DNA of 64,000 bases, from contig NZ_OLMK01000115.1 in NCBI RefSeq assembly GCF_900290235.1, forward strand, positions 1 to 64,000, written 5' to 3'. Positions within the stretch are counted from its first letter, which is position 1. Each line of letters begins with the position of its first letter. The translations under genes were made by a program, and so were the position numbers. This DNA is from Streptomyces sp. MA5143a (GTDB taxonomy: Bacteria; Actinomycetota; Actinomycetes; Streptomycetales; Streptomycetaceae). Positions 27,793 to 36,106 of the stretch are shown here, piece by piece. The notes under the pieces are model-generated. The model had not been told where the DNA came from. It saw only the letters and a list, made by a program, of their open reading frames with translations, and searched no databases.

Positions 27793-28653
27793 AGTTCCCC
27801 CAGCTTCTTCTCGATCAACGCCTGGGACTCCGTGGGAGGGAGTGCCATGGCCCGCATGATCCCATAGCGGTCTGCGATCTTCCGGACCTCTTCAAGGTCT
27901 GTGATCAGTCGGGGAAAGCCCTGGATCTCCGTGTACGCCACCTGTGGGTGCCTCCTGGGCGTGAGCAAGTTGAACGCCCCGTCCATGTTGGGGTGTTCTG
28001 CCTGGCTGGTCGGCATCACTTGGATCTCAACGTTCCGCATGCCGCCGACCCGAAGCAACTGCCGCAGCTGCTCCGCGTGGACGGTCGCACCACCGATCGG
28101 CCGGTCCAGCACCACTTCCTCCAGCACGTAACTGAGCATGGGTGCAGGCCACTTGTCGAAGATTTGCTGGCGGTCCATGCGGTCAGCCACCCGCCTCTCG
28201 ATGGTCTCGTCGTCGAGCAGCGGTCGACGACGCGAGAACACCGCCCGCGCATACTCCGGCGTCTGCAACAACCCCGGCACCCCCTGGTTGGCATAGAAGT
28301 GCAGCTCGCCTCCGCCTCCAACCCCGCATAGCTGCGGTACCACTCCGGGTGCCGGGTCCGCGCCTTCTTCATCCCCTCCTTGATCTCCGGGATCATCGCC
28401 CGCAACAGGCCACCCGCGTCGAGGAGTTCATCCGCCTTCTCCAGTACCTCGGGGCGGGAGACCCGTACCCCCCGCTCCATCGCACTGATCGCGTCCGGGC
28501 CGTAGCCGACCGCCTCACCCAGGTCCTTCTGCGTCAGCCCGGCCGGTTCTCCCGCAGTAGCTTCAAGAGCTTGCCGACCGCCGTGAAGACGCCGGTCGTA
28601 CCGTCGGCCTCCGCCGGGGTCTCCGGGTTCCGTGCGTGAACCGCGTCCGCCAT
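27789..28653 (-). pseudogene. Scr1/DUF5753-type XRE regulator with two frame breaks
   Basis: A start at 28653 (ATGGCGGACGCGG) opens a frame reading FTAVGKLLKLLREN, the first HTH helix. At about 28540 one G appears to be missing (CGGCCGGG where CGGGCCGGG would keep frame). The next frame reads GLTQKDLGEAVGYGPDAISAMERG through EWYRSYAGLEAEAS. At about 28308 an apparent 4-bp loss shifts to a third frame, ELHFYANQGVPGLLQTPEYARAVF, which continues to the stop at 27789. Put together, the three pieces make one normal ~285-residue HTH plus DUF5753 protein. The gene may be dead, or these may be sequencing errors. Confidence 0.8.
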
Positions 28654-28783
28654 CGATCCCGACTTCGCCCTCGTCGTGGTCACGGCCGACGCCCCGACAC
28701 TCGACGCACCGCACCCGTACGGCTACATAGCGTCCCGCCGTCGTATCTGGTCAGGCTGGAACCAGTCGACCACGTTGAGTGAC

Positions 28784-29206
28784 ATGAATCAGGAAATCCC
28801 CACCGCCCTCGGTGAATTCACCCAGCTGTTCACGCCCAGCCGCCGAGGCGCCCGGCTCGCGCGGAGAGTCGCCGCCCAGCGGCTGCACGCCTGGGGCATC
28901 ACATACGGAAGCGACGAGCACGACAACGCCGTACTCGTCGTCGCCGAGCTGGTGACGAACGCCGCGATGCACGGTTACGTCTACGGGCACAGCTTCCTGC
29001 TGCGGATTGTCTTGGAGACCGCCACCCTGCGTATCGAGGTGGCCGACGCCTGCGGGACGCGGCGGCCGAGAACGCCTGGGCAGTCGGTGAGTGACGCCGA
29101 GTCCGGGCGCGGGCTGCTCATCGTGGAGGCGCTCGCCGACAAGTGGGGCGTAGAGGATCGCCCGCTCGGCAAGACCGTGTGGACCGAGCTGAGCGCCGGC
29201 CCGTAA
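28784..29206 (+). CDS. HATPase_c anti-sigma-factor-like ATP-binding protein
   Basis: 140 residues. The GHKL ATPase features are present: the N-box VAELVTNAAMHGY (about 55-67), the DAC-type G1 region VADACGTRRP, and SGRGLLIVEALADKWGV (about 107-123). This is the RsbW/SpoIIAB-like kinase fold used in Streptomyces as anti-sigma factors or small partners of Scr1/DUF397 pairs. ATG at 28784 is preferred over an upstream start at 28676, whose residues do not fit the family. It is divergent from the broken XRE gene. Confidence 0.85.
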   Translation: MNQEIPTALGEFTQLFTPSRRGARLARRVAAQRLHAWGITYGSDEHDNAVLVVAELVTNAAMHGYVYGHSFLLRIVLETATLRIEVADACGTRRPRTPGQSVSDAESGRGLLIVEALADKWGVEDRPLGKTVWTELSAGP

Positions 29207-29212
29207 GGGGGG

Positions 29213-29806
29213 TCAGGCCATCGGGCGGTCGATGACCGGCTTCAGCCGCACCTCGGTCACGCCCACCCCCTTCGGCGTGCCGAACGTCTCGATCATCGCG
29301 CCGAGGTATGTGCCGGTGACCTGGACCGCCAAGCGGTCGCCGGCCGGGACGCGCAGGTCGACCCGGGCCCGTGGGGAGCCGCTGAAGTCCGGCATGCGGT
29401 GGATCCGGGACGCCGGGTAGCCCAGCTCGATCAGCTTGGCGCGCAGCGCCTTGTAGCTGCGGTTCGCGCCGGCCTGCCAGAACCCCTCGTGGAGGCGCCG
29501 CTGGTGCTGTTCGCCCGCGCACCGCTCCACGGCGTTCAGCGGCACCGCGGCGACGGAGACCGGCTGCGTGGAGTCGAGGTTCCCGGACCTCGACACGGAC
29601 GAGGTCGCGGCGGGACCGCTGATGACACCGCCGCTCGGCCGGACCGGGGTGCAGTAGTCCCTGATGCTCGTGGCCAATTCCACGAACCGGGTCTCGGCGT
29701 CGCCGGCGGTCGCGGCAGCGGCACCGCCCACACCGACGCAGGACAGGACGACGGCACCGCCGAGTGCGGCCACCAGCAAGGACTTGCGCAGAGGATTCGA
29801 TCGCAT
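29213..29806 (-). CDS. Secreted protein of unknown function
   Basis: 197 residues. A Sec signal peptide (about 1-33, ending AAAATA) is followed by a domain with RCAGEQHQRRLHEGFWQ and YKALRAKLIELGYPASRIHRMPDF (about 118-143). I recognise no family. The start at 29806 is the only ATG in front of the signal sequence. It is convergent with the HATPase gene and lies 48 bp downstream of the end of the LuxR gene on the same strand. Confidence 0.75.
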   Translation of the reverse strand: MRSNPLRKSLLVAALGGAVVLSCVGVGGAAAATAGDAETRFVELATSIRDYCTPVRPSGGVISGPAATSSVSRSGNLDSTQPVSVAAVPLNAVERCAGEQHQRRLHEGFWQAGANRSYKALRAKLIELGYPASRIHRMPDFSGSPRARVDLRVPAGDRLAVQVTGTYLGAMIETFGTPKGVGVTEVRLKPVIDRPMA

Positions 29807-29854
29807 GCCTGAACGATGCCGGTCGCTGACGAACCCTCACATGAGTACGCGTAC

Positions 29855-32722
29855 TCAATCCACCAGGTCCGCCGCCGTCAGGAGTCTCGTCAGGTCCGTC
29901 CTCGAGCGGACCTTCAGCTTCCGGTAGATGCGGGTGAGGTGTGCCTCCACCGTTTTTCGCGACACGAACAGTGATGCCGCCGCCTCCGTGTTGTTCAGGC
30001 CCCTCGCGATCGCCCGTGACACCTGGAACTCCTGGGGTGTCAGTTGGTCCAGGACCCCGCCCATGCCGCCGGACCCGGGGCCGGATCCGGATCCGGCCCC
30101 GGACGGGGCGGTGGTCGGCAGACCCCCGGCCGCCGCCAGTTCGCTCGCCGCGCGCCGCGCCCACGGCACCGCGCCCAGGCGCTCGAAGCAGGCCAGGGCG
30201 GACGACAGGGGCGCCCGGGCGGCTGCCGGGCGCCGGTGGCGGCGTAGCACCTCCGCCTCGCACAGCAGCGTCCGTGCCCAGTCGAACGGGCCCGTCGTCC
30301 GCCCGTGCGCCTTCAGCGCCGCCCCGAAGCACGCCTCCGCCTCCTCCGGTGTCCTCGCCAGCAGGCCCCGTACGCGTGCGGCCGCCGCCTCCGCCGAGGC
30401 CAGGCCCGTTTCCGTCGCCCTCTCCTCCAGCCACGCGACCACCTCACCGGCCCGCGCCGCGTTCCCGGCCCGGACATGCGCCTCCGCCAGGTCCGCCGCG
30501 AACGGCACCACCTCCGGGTTGCCGATGCCCTGCTCCACGGCGAGTGACAACGTTTGCTCCAGCTGGTCGGCGGCCGCCTCGTGGTCGCCGTACGCCAGGG
30601 CCGACAGGCCGAGCACGGCCGTCATGTGGAACTCCTGGCAGCCGATGCCGTACGCCCCGCACTCCCGCCGCGCCCGCGCCACATGCTCCTCGCACTCCAC
30701 GCGGTCGCCGCGCAGCGCCTCCAGGCGGGCCAGGCAGTACAGGGCGTAGCTGACGCAGGTGAGCTGGCCCAGCTCCTCCGCCCAGCGCAGCGCCTCCGTC
30801 AGGTCGCCGCGGGCGGACGCCCACTGGCCGGTCCGCGTCTCCAACTCGCCCCGCACGGCGAGGGTGAAGCCCAGGACTCCGACCGCGCTGTGCCGTCGCG
30901 CCGACTCCACCGCCGTGTTGAGCAGAGCACGGCCCCGCGTGAACTCCTCGACACGGCTCCACGCCTGCCCGGCGATCGCGTACACCTGCTGGTCGCGTAC
31001 GGGGTCGCCCGCGCCGTGCCGGTCGGCGGACTCCAGCATCGCGCGGCCCTCGGCGGTGCGGCCGGCCATGACGAGGGCGCCGCCGAGGAGGGTGAGGCTG
31101 TACCAGCGTTCGGGGCCGGACTCGGAGGCGAGGGCCAGGGACTCCTCGGCGACGCGTACGGCCGCCGGGACGTGACCGTCGAGGCGGGCGGCGGCCGTCG
31201 CCTCGGCGAGGAGGAGGCAGGCGCGGGTCGGGTCGCTGTCGCGTACGGCGTCGGCGGCGTTCACGAGGAGGCCGTACGCCTGCGCGGTCTCGCCCTTCCA
31301 CGTGTACATCCGGCCCAGCAGGCCCTGGATCGCGGCGCGCATCGCCGGGTCGGGGGTGATGCGGACGGCCTCCTCGCACCACTGGGGCCCGGCGGGGGAG
31401 CCGCTGAGGAGCGCGTCGGACGCGGCGTTGAGGAGGCGTCCGGCGCGCGCGGCCGGGTCGGGGGTGAGGTCGGCGGCCCGGCGCCAGGCCAGCGCCGCCT
31501 CCCCGAACGCGCTGCGGCGCCGGGCCTCCAGCGCGGCCTCCGCGAGGACGGCCGCCGTGTCCTCGTCGGGGCCGGGGGTCGCGGACGCCCGGTACCAGGC
31601 GTGCAGCGAACCCGTGCTCACCTCGGCCAGCGCCTGGAACGCGGCGTAGCGCAGGGCGAGGGGCGCGCGGCCCAGGACCAGGGCGCGCAGCACCGGATGG
31701 TGGAAGTCCAGGCCGTCCGCCGTCGCCGTGATCAGGCCGTCCTCCTCCGCGGGGGCGAGGGCGTCGAGCGACAGCCCGGCCGCCTCCAGCGCCTTGCGCA
31801 GCGGGCCCGCCGCCGTCGAGCGGCCGGCGGCGAGGACGACCAGCGCCCGGCGCGCCGCGTCGGGCAGCGCGTCGATACGGGTCGCCCAGGCGCGCTCCAG
31901 ATGGCTGCCGAGGGACGGCGGGTCCAGCAACGGCCGCTCCCCGCGCGCCTGTTCCTCCGTCAGCCCGCTCGCGATCTCCCGCAGGGCGAGCGGGTTGCCT
32001 CCGCTGATACGCACGAGGTCCGCGAGCACGCTGGGCGCGACCCCCTGCCGCCGCACCGCCTCACCCGCCGCCCGGATGCCGACGCCACCCGCCCCCGCTC
32101 TCGTCCCCGCCAGCAGGTCCGCGCACTCCTCCGCCGTCAATCCGCCGACCTGTACGGCCGGGATGCTGCGGCGCGGTCCCGACTCCCCGTGGTCCTCGCG
32201 GGAGCCGAGCGCCAGGGCGACGCGTTCGCTGGAGAGGCGGCGGGCGACGAACAGGAGGACGCGCTGGGAGGAGGGGTCCACCCAGTGGAGGTCGTCGACG
32301 AGGACGACGACGGGACGCTCGTCGCCGAGCGCGGCGAGGACGTTCAGGGCGCCCATGCAGGCGGCGTACGGATTGCCCGGCGGGTCGGCGGGGTCACCGC
32401 CCAGCGCGAGACACGACTCCAGGGCGGCGCGCTGCGCTCCGGGGAGTTCCCTGAAAAGGGATGAATAGGGCATCAGGAGGTCGCCGAGGGTGGCGAACGG
32501 GAGCACGGTCTCGCTCTCGATGCCCCGGGCCCGCAGGAGCGTCGCCGGTGCGGAGCCCGCCGTTCCGGCCGCCGCCCGCTCCGCCGCGTAGTCGAGAAGA
32601 GCCGTCTTGCCGATGCCGGGCTCGCCCCACAGGAGCAGCGCCGCCCCACCGGCCCCACCCGCCACGAGCAGGTCGTCCATCAGCCGGCGTTCCCGCTCCC
32701 GACCGACGAGTCCCCGTAACAA
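29855..32722 (-). CDS. LAL-type LuxR-family regulator (AAA ATPase + LuxR HTH)
   Basis: 955 residues. An N-terminal ATPase of the MalT/LAL kind (LVGRERERRLMDDLL, Walker A GEPGIGKT near 33-40, Walker B VVVLVDDLHWVD near 140) is followed by a long helical TPR-like middle. A C-terminal LuxR HTH (LTPQEFQVSRAIARGLNN and RKTVEAHLTRIYRKLKVRSR) closes it. The only in-frame start ahead of the conserved LVGRE is TTG at 32722, with AGGGGG upstream; the second codon is TTA. Such regulators often control secondary metabolism. No biosynthetic cluster is adjacent, so the target is unknown. Confidence 0.92.
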   Translation of the reverse strand: MLRGLVGRERERRLMDDLLVAGGAGGAALLLWGEPGIGKTALLDYAAERAAAGTAGSAPATLLRARGIESETVLPFATLGDLLMPYSSLFRELPGAQRAALESCLALGGDPADPPGNPYAACMGALNVLAALGDERPVVVLVDDLHWVDPSSQRVLLFVARRLSSERVALALGSREDHGESGPRRSIPAVQVGGLTAEECADLLAGTRAGAGGVGIRAAGEAVRRQGVAPSVLADLVRISGGNPLALREIASGLTEEQARGERPLLDPPSLGSHLERAWATRIDALPDAARRALVVLAAGRSTAAGPLRKALEAAGLSLDALAPAEEDGLITATADGLDFHHPVLRALVLGRAPLALRYAAFQALAEVSTGSLHAWYRASATPGPDEDTAAVLAEAALEARRRSAFGEAALAWRRAADLTPDPAARAGRLLNAASDALLSGSPAGPQWCEEAVRITPDPAMRAAIQGLLGRMYTWKGETAQAYGLLVNAADAVRDSDPTRACLLLAEATAAARLDGHVPAAVRVAEESLALASESGPERWYSLTLLGGALVMAGRTAEGRAMLESADRHGAGDPVRDQQVYAIAGQAWSRVEEFTRGRALLNTAVESARRHSAVGVLGFTLAVRGELETRTGQWASARGDLTEALRWAEELGQLTCVSYALYCLARLEALRGDRVECEEHVARARRECGAYGIGCQEFHMTAVLGLSALAYGDHEAAADQLEQTLSLAVEQGIGNPEVVPFAADLAEAHVRAGNAARAGEVVAWLEERATETGLASAEAAAARVRGLLARTPEEAEACFGAALKAHGRTTGPFDWARTLLCEAEVLRRHRRPAAARAPLSSALACFERLGAVPWARRAASELAAAGGLPTTAPSGAGSGSGPGSGGMGGVLDQLTPQEFQVSRAIARGLNNTEAAASLFVSRKTVEAHLTRIYRKLKVRSRTDLTRLLTAADLVD

Positions 32723-33021
32723 TGCGCCACCCCCTGGTGCCCGCCTGCGCCCGCCCCGCGTCGTCCATCATGCCGCGCGGAGGGCGGGCCAAGAAGGTCG
32801 AGGCCGGGATCGGCCGGGGCGAGATGTAGGGACTTCCCGGAAGCGGGCCCGATCCGTCCGGGGCTTCAATGATGTCTCGCGGGACCTCGTTGAACGGGGG
32901 ATCGGGGAACCGCGCAGCACAGGGAATCAAGGGGAACAGCAGGGACTCAAAGGGGATCAGTGCAAGGGGGAACCCCGAAGGACTTCCCGAGGGATTCAGG
33001 GGACCGGGGGAAGACCAGGGG

Positions 33022-33873
33022 ATGAACCAGGTCGCGGAACAAGGGGGACGGCTCATGCCGGCATCCGTGGAACGCGGGGATCCCACCTCCGGGTCCGACC
33101 GGCCGGGCCGGTCGGACCCGCTCGACCGGCTCGACTCGGTCGAGATCAAGGTGACGTTCTCGGGTGCGGGCGCGGCCGCCGCGACCCGGGCGCTGGCGCC
33201 GGACACCGGGGGAGCCCGGCGCCGCGTCTACTTCTGTGAGGCTCTCGCCCGCTCCACGGCGCCAGGTCATCTGCCGCTTCTGGACGCGGGGTTGATCCTG
33301 CGCCTACGGGCGGGGAGCGGGCGGGTCGGGGCCGCGACCGCGGAATTGCGGCCCTGTCGCCGGTCCCGGCTCTCGGAGCGCTGGCTGCGCTTCCGTGAGC
33401 AGGGACCGGACTCCTTCCACCTCTCGGACACCTGGTCCGGCGACCGCCGGGTCCTGTCCGCCGCCCTCGTCTCGGACTGCGACCGTACGGCGGTGGAGGC
33501 GGCGGCCACGGGGGCGAAGCCGCTGGAACTCGTCTTCTCCGACCGACAACGGGCCTTCCTCGCCGACTGCGCCGACGTCAGCGTCGGCTTCGGCTCGCTC
33601 GACGTCCTCGGCCCCGTCCACGTGGTCCGCCGGCGCGGCGTACGGCTCGACCACCACGAGGTCACGCTGGAGCACTGGATTCTGGACGGCCGCCCGGAGG
33701 GGGCCGAGCCGTTGGAGTGGCTGGAGGTCTCCGAGCGTGTCGCCCCCGAGGGCGCCGAGGTCGTCCGGGCATCCCTCGCCGCCCTCCTGAAGGCCAAGGG
33801 CCTCGACCCCGACCTGGGCCCGGGTGTCCGCGTTCGCCGGGTCATGGAGGAACTGGTCGCCCGGGGCGGATAG
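33022..33873 (+). CDS. CYTH-like (triphosphate tunnel) domain protein
   Basis: 283 residues from ATG 33022, which follows a GGGGA site. Alternative starts at 32869 and 33056 are possible; the first ~35 residues are not conserved-looking. The core begins VEIKVTFSG (about 40), then RRVYFCEAL, a long-range LILRLRAG and LRPCRRSRL, the alternating Arg/Lys/Glu strands of CYTH domains that bind triphosphates or long-chain phosphates. The initial ExExK motif is degenerate (VEIKV), so activity is uncertain. It is divergent from the LuxR gene and shows no operon partners. Confidence 0.65.
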   Translation: MNQVAEQGGRLMPASVERGDPTSGSDRPGRSDPLDRLDSVEIKVTFSGAGAAAATRALAPDTGGARRRVYFCEALARSTAPGHLPLLDAGLILRLRAGSGRVGAATAELRPCRRSRLSERWLRFREQGPDSFHLSDTWSGDRRVLSAALVSDCDRTAVEAAATGAKPLELVFSDRQRAFLADCADVSVGFGSLDVLGPVHVVRRRGVRLDHHEVTLEHWILDGRPEGAEPLEWLEVSERVAPEGAEVVRASLAALLKAKGLDPDLGPGVRVRRVMEELVARGG

Positions 33874-33902
33874 GTCATCGCGTACACACCCCGACGCCTC
33901 AG

Positions 33903-34205
33903 GGGCACGCCGACGCGCCCCGCCCCGCCGTCGGGCCGGGCTCCGCCGAAGCGCCCCGCCCCGCTGTCGGGCCGGGCCCCGCCGATGCGCCCCCGCCGTC
34001 GCGCCGGGCGCACGCCACCGGACCGCCGTCCCGGCCACAGCAGCGCCCTCCGGCTCGGCCGCACCCCACCGGACCGGCCCCCGCCTACGGCGCCGCCCTA
34101 CGAGACCGTCGCACCCCACCGGACCGCGCCCTCCGCCTACGGCGCCCTCCGCCTACGGCGCCCTCCGCCTACGGCGCCCTCCGCCTACGGCGCCCTCCGC
34201 CTACG
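33903..34205. repeat. Tandem-repeat-rich gap ending in five 16-bp copies
   Basis: The 327-bp gap between convergent genes holds two kinds of repeats. Near 33920-34000 there are about two to three degenerate units of 38-40 bp with GCCCCGCCCCGC and GTCGGGCCGGG. At 34126-34205 there are five exact copies of the 16-bp unit GCGCCCTCCGCCTACG. The last copy contains the azlD stop codon. No gene is seen in the gap. Confidence 0.85.
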
Positions 34206-34518
34206 GCACCCCCAGTGCCCGCAGCACCCCCGCCGTCGCCGCCGCCCCCAGCACCACCACCGCGAACGGCGCCCTCCGCCACGCCAGTACGCCTCCCACC
34301 AGCACCCCCGTGGGGCGGGCCCAGCCGGCGAAGCCGCCCGACTCGGTCAGGGCGCCCGTGGCGAGCAGCGCCACCAGGAGCACCACGGCCGCGGCGGCCA
34401 GCAGTTCCCGGACGCGTGCGGGGACCTCGACCCGCCCGTGCAGCAGCGGCCCGGTGAGCCGGAGGGCGTACGTCCCCACCGCCAGGGCCAGCATCGCGAC
34501 GATCACACCGCCGCTCAT
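34201..34518 (-). CDS. azlD: Branched-chain amino acid exporter small subunit (AzlD)
   Basis: 105 residues with three or four membrane helices; the AzlD motif TYALRLTGPLL (about 16-26) is present. With AzlC it forms the branched-chain amino acid (LIV-E) exporter. The ATG at 34518 overlaps the azlC stop by ATGA, so translation is coupled. Its stop (34201-34203) sits within the 16-bp tandem repeat. Confidence 0.85.
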   Translation of the reverse strand: MSGGVIVAMLALAVGTYALRLTGPLLHGRVEVPARVRELLAAAAVVLLVALLATGALTESGGFAGWARPTGVLVGGVLAWRRAPFAVVVLGAAATAGVLRALGVP

Positions 34519-35228
34519 GCCGCCGCCTCCCGCCGCGCCGAGGGCCGCCAGAGAAGCAGGCCGGCCAGCGCGAGGAGGACGGGGACCCCCGTGGGGGTCA
34601 GCGGAGTGGCCGCCAGCGCCACCACCGCCCCGAGCAGCGCGGCCCGCCGTACCGGCGGCTGCTCGCGCAGGGCGGGCAGGACGAGCGCGGCGAGCACGGC
34701 GGGGAAGGCGGCGTCGAGGCCGTACGTGGCGGTGTCGCCCAGGGCGGACCCGGCGAGCGCGCCCGCGAGGACGCACACGTTCCACGTGGTGAACAGGCCG
34801 ATCCCGGAGACCCAGAACGCGACCCGGCGCCGTACCGGATCCCGCTGGGCCAGGGCGAAGGCCGCCGTCTCGTCGGTGACGAGGTGCGCGCCCACCAGCC
34901 GGGCGAGCCGGCCCCGGCCCAGGGCGTCCGCGACGGCCAGGCTGAACGCCGCGTTACGGGTGTTGAGCAGCAGCCCCGTGGCCGCCGCCGCGAACGGGCC
35001 GCCCCCGGCCAGCAGGATCCCCACCGCGCTGAACTGCGCCGCCCCGGCGTACACCACGAGCGACATCACCACCGGCACCCACACCGGCAGCCCGCCCGCC
35101 ACCGAGATTGCGCCGAAGGAGAGCCCGACGACACCGCCGGCCGCGCACACCAGGGCGATGTCGCGGAGCAGCTCGGGGTCGTGGACGTCCGGACGCCGGA
35201 CGCGGCCTGTTCGGAGAAGCGAACGCAT
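34515..35228 (-). CDS. azlC: Branched-chain amino acid exporter large subunit (AzlC)
   Basis: 237 residues with about six to eight helices. Family landmarks are GLSFGAISVAGGLPVW (about 35-50), YAGAAQFSAVGILLAGG (about 60-76), LLLNTRNAAFSLAVAD and HLVTDETAAFALAQ. It is the channel-forming partner of AzlD. The gene diverges from an XRE-cupin regulator. Two copies of a palindrome (GTTCG-N6-CGAAC) lie in and near the shared control region, one of them overlapping codons 2-7 of azlC, so repression by the neighbour is likely. Confidence 0.9.
   Translation of the reverse strand: MRSLLRTGRVRRPDVHDPELLRDIALVCAAGGVVGLSFGAISVAGGLPVWVPVVMSLVVYAGAAQFSAVGILLAGGGPFAAAATGLLLNTRNAAFSLAVADALGRGRLARLVGAHLVTDETAAFALAQRDPVRRRVAFWVSGIGLFTTWNVCVLAGALAGSALGDTATYGLDAAFPAVLAALVLPALREQPPVRRAALLGAVVALAATPLTPTGVPVLLALAGLLLWRPSARREAAA
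35209..35224. promoter_or_regulatory. Palindromic operator 1, GTTCG-N6-CGAAC
   Basis: A perfect 5+5 inverted repeat, GTTCG GAGAAG CGAAC, overlaps the 5' end of azlC. An identical-arm copy lies exactly 48 bp away. Confidence 0.65.
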
Positions 35229-35234
35229 GTTTTC

Positions 35235-35240
35235 TACAAT
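35235..35240 (+). promoter_or_regulatory. Candidate -10 of the XRE-cupin gene
   Basis: TACAAT, a near-consensus hexamer, lies between the two operator palindromes; its -35 region would overlap operator 1. Confidence 0.5.
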
Positions 35241-35256
35241 GAACAGCAGGCAGCAT

Positions 35257-35272
35257 GTTCGTCAAGGCGAAC
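35257..35272. promoter_or_regulatory. Palindromic operator 2, GTTCG-N6-CGAAC
   Basis: GTTCG TCAAGG CGAAC, with the same arms and spacing as operator 1 but a different spacer, which supports selection on the arms. It lies just after the likely transcription start of the XRE-cupin gene. A further lone half-site GCGAAC occurs near 35289. Confidence 0.65.
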
Positions 35273-35296
35273 GATCGTACTTCTGGAGCGAACGAA

Positions 35297-35905
35297 ATGG
35301 CCGACACAGCACCCGAGAACGGAGCCGGAGAGGCGCGGGACGACGGGAAACCCCCGGCGCGCCTCCCGCTCGACTGGATCGCCGCCTCCCTCCGCCGGGA
35401 GCGCACACGCGCCGGACTCTCCCTGTCCGAGCTGGCCAAACGCGCCGGGATCGCCAAGTCCACGCTGTCCCAGCTGGAGGCGGCGAGCGGCAATCCGAGC
35501 ATGGAGACGCTGTGGGCGCTGGGTGTGGCGCTCGGGGTGCCGTTCAGCGCGCTGATCGAGCCGCCCGCGCCGGCGGTGCAGGTCATCCGGGCGGGGGAGG
35601 GGCCCACGGTCCACTCCGAGCACTCCAGCTACACGGCGGTCCTGCTCTCCGCGAGCCCGCCGGGCGCGCGCCGCGACATCTACCGCACCCGGCTGGAACC
35701 GGGCTCGGTACGGGAGTCGCAGCCCCACATCCCGGGAACGGTCGAACACCTCACCGTGAGCACGGGCCGGGTGAAGGCGGGCCCGAGCGGCGAGGAGGTC
35801 GTGCTGGGGCCGGGCGACTACATGGCGTTCCGGGGCGATGTCCCGCACTCGTACGAGGCGCTGGCGCCGGGAACGTCGTTCGTGCTCGTCATGCAGCACG
35901 TCTAG
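35297..35905 (+). CDS. XRE-family regulator with C-terminal cupin domain
   Basis: 202 residues. The HTH_3 domain spans about 28-82 (LRRERTRAGLSLSELAKRAGIAKSTLSQLE in two halves) and a cupin ligand domain about 105-200 (HSSYTAVLL, then VEHLTVSTGRVK and GPGDYMAFRGDVPHSYEA). This is the usual form of small-molecule-responsive repressors. The ATG at 35297 has GGAGCG upstream; an ATG at 35255 would overlap operator 2. It diverges from azlCD and probably controls both directions, perhaps sensing a branched-chain amino acid. Its stop codon lies in the end of a MITE-like repeat. Confidence 0.9.
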   Translation: MADTAPENGAGEARDDGKPPARLPLDWIAASLRRERTRAGLSLSELAKRAGIAKSTLSQLEAASGNPSMETLWALGVALGVPFSALIEPPAPAVQVIRAGEGPTVHSEHSSYTAVLLSASPPGARRDIYRTRLEPGSVRESQPHIPGTVEHLTVSTGRVKAGPSGEEVVLGPGDYMAFRGDVPHSYEALAPGTSFVLVMQHV

Positions 35906-35985
35906 GGCCTGTCGTTTGGATCACGCCTGGGCAGCCATTGGTGCCCGTAGCCCGAAGTCCGCATGATCCAAACGACAGACCCTAG
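35902..35985. mobile_element. MITE-like element with 25-bp terminal inverted repeats
   Basis: The ends 35902-35926 and 35961-35985 are inverted repeats with two mismatches, beginning CTAGGGCCTGTCGTTTGGAT. The element is 84 bp and has no coding capacity. Its left end contains the TAG stop of the XRE-cupin gene. It could also act as a hairpin terminator. Mobility is inferred from structure. Confidence 0.7.
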
Positions 35986-36030
35986 GGCCCCAGCGGTGTG
36001 AACCGTTCCGCCGACGCCCGCGGGAAAGGC

Positions 36031-36063
36031 AGGAGCCCCTGCGCCGAAAGGCGAGGGGCTCCT
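36031..36063 (-). terminator. Terminator hairpin downstream of the cold-shock gene
   Basis: A 10-bp stem, AGGAGCCCCT with AGGGGCTCCT, is extended by an inner CGCC-GAAA-GGCG hairpin (tetraloop). It lies 44 bp past the cold-shock stop and may serve both directions. Confidence 0.8.
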
Positions 36064-36106
36064 TGGGTACTGCTCTCAGACGTCATTCAGAGGGGCATCC
36101 CTCAGA

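Noticed and set aside
28016..28714. A 232-codon minus-strand frame read as an independent gene
   Set aside because: Only its middle matches an HTH protein; both ends leave the conserved sequence, which continues in other frames. It is better explained as part of the broken XRE gene.
30554..32464. A long plus-strand open frame opposite the LAL regulator
   Set aside because: It is a mirror of the high-GC codons of the real gene, has no domain motifs, and no ribosome site supports its start.
34126..34205. Regular repeats considered as a CRISPR array
   Set aside because: The five 16-bp units are directly adjacent with no spacers, and no cas genes are present.
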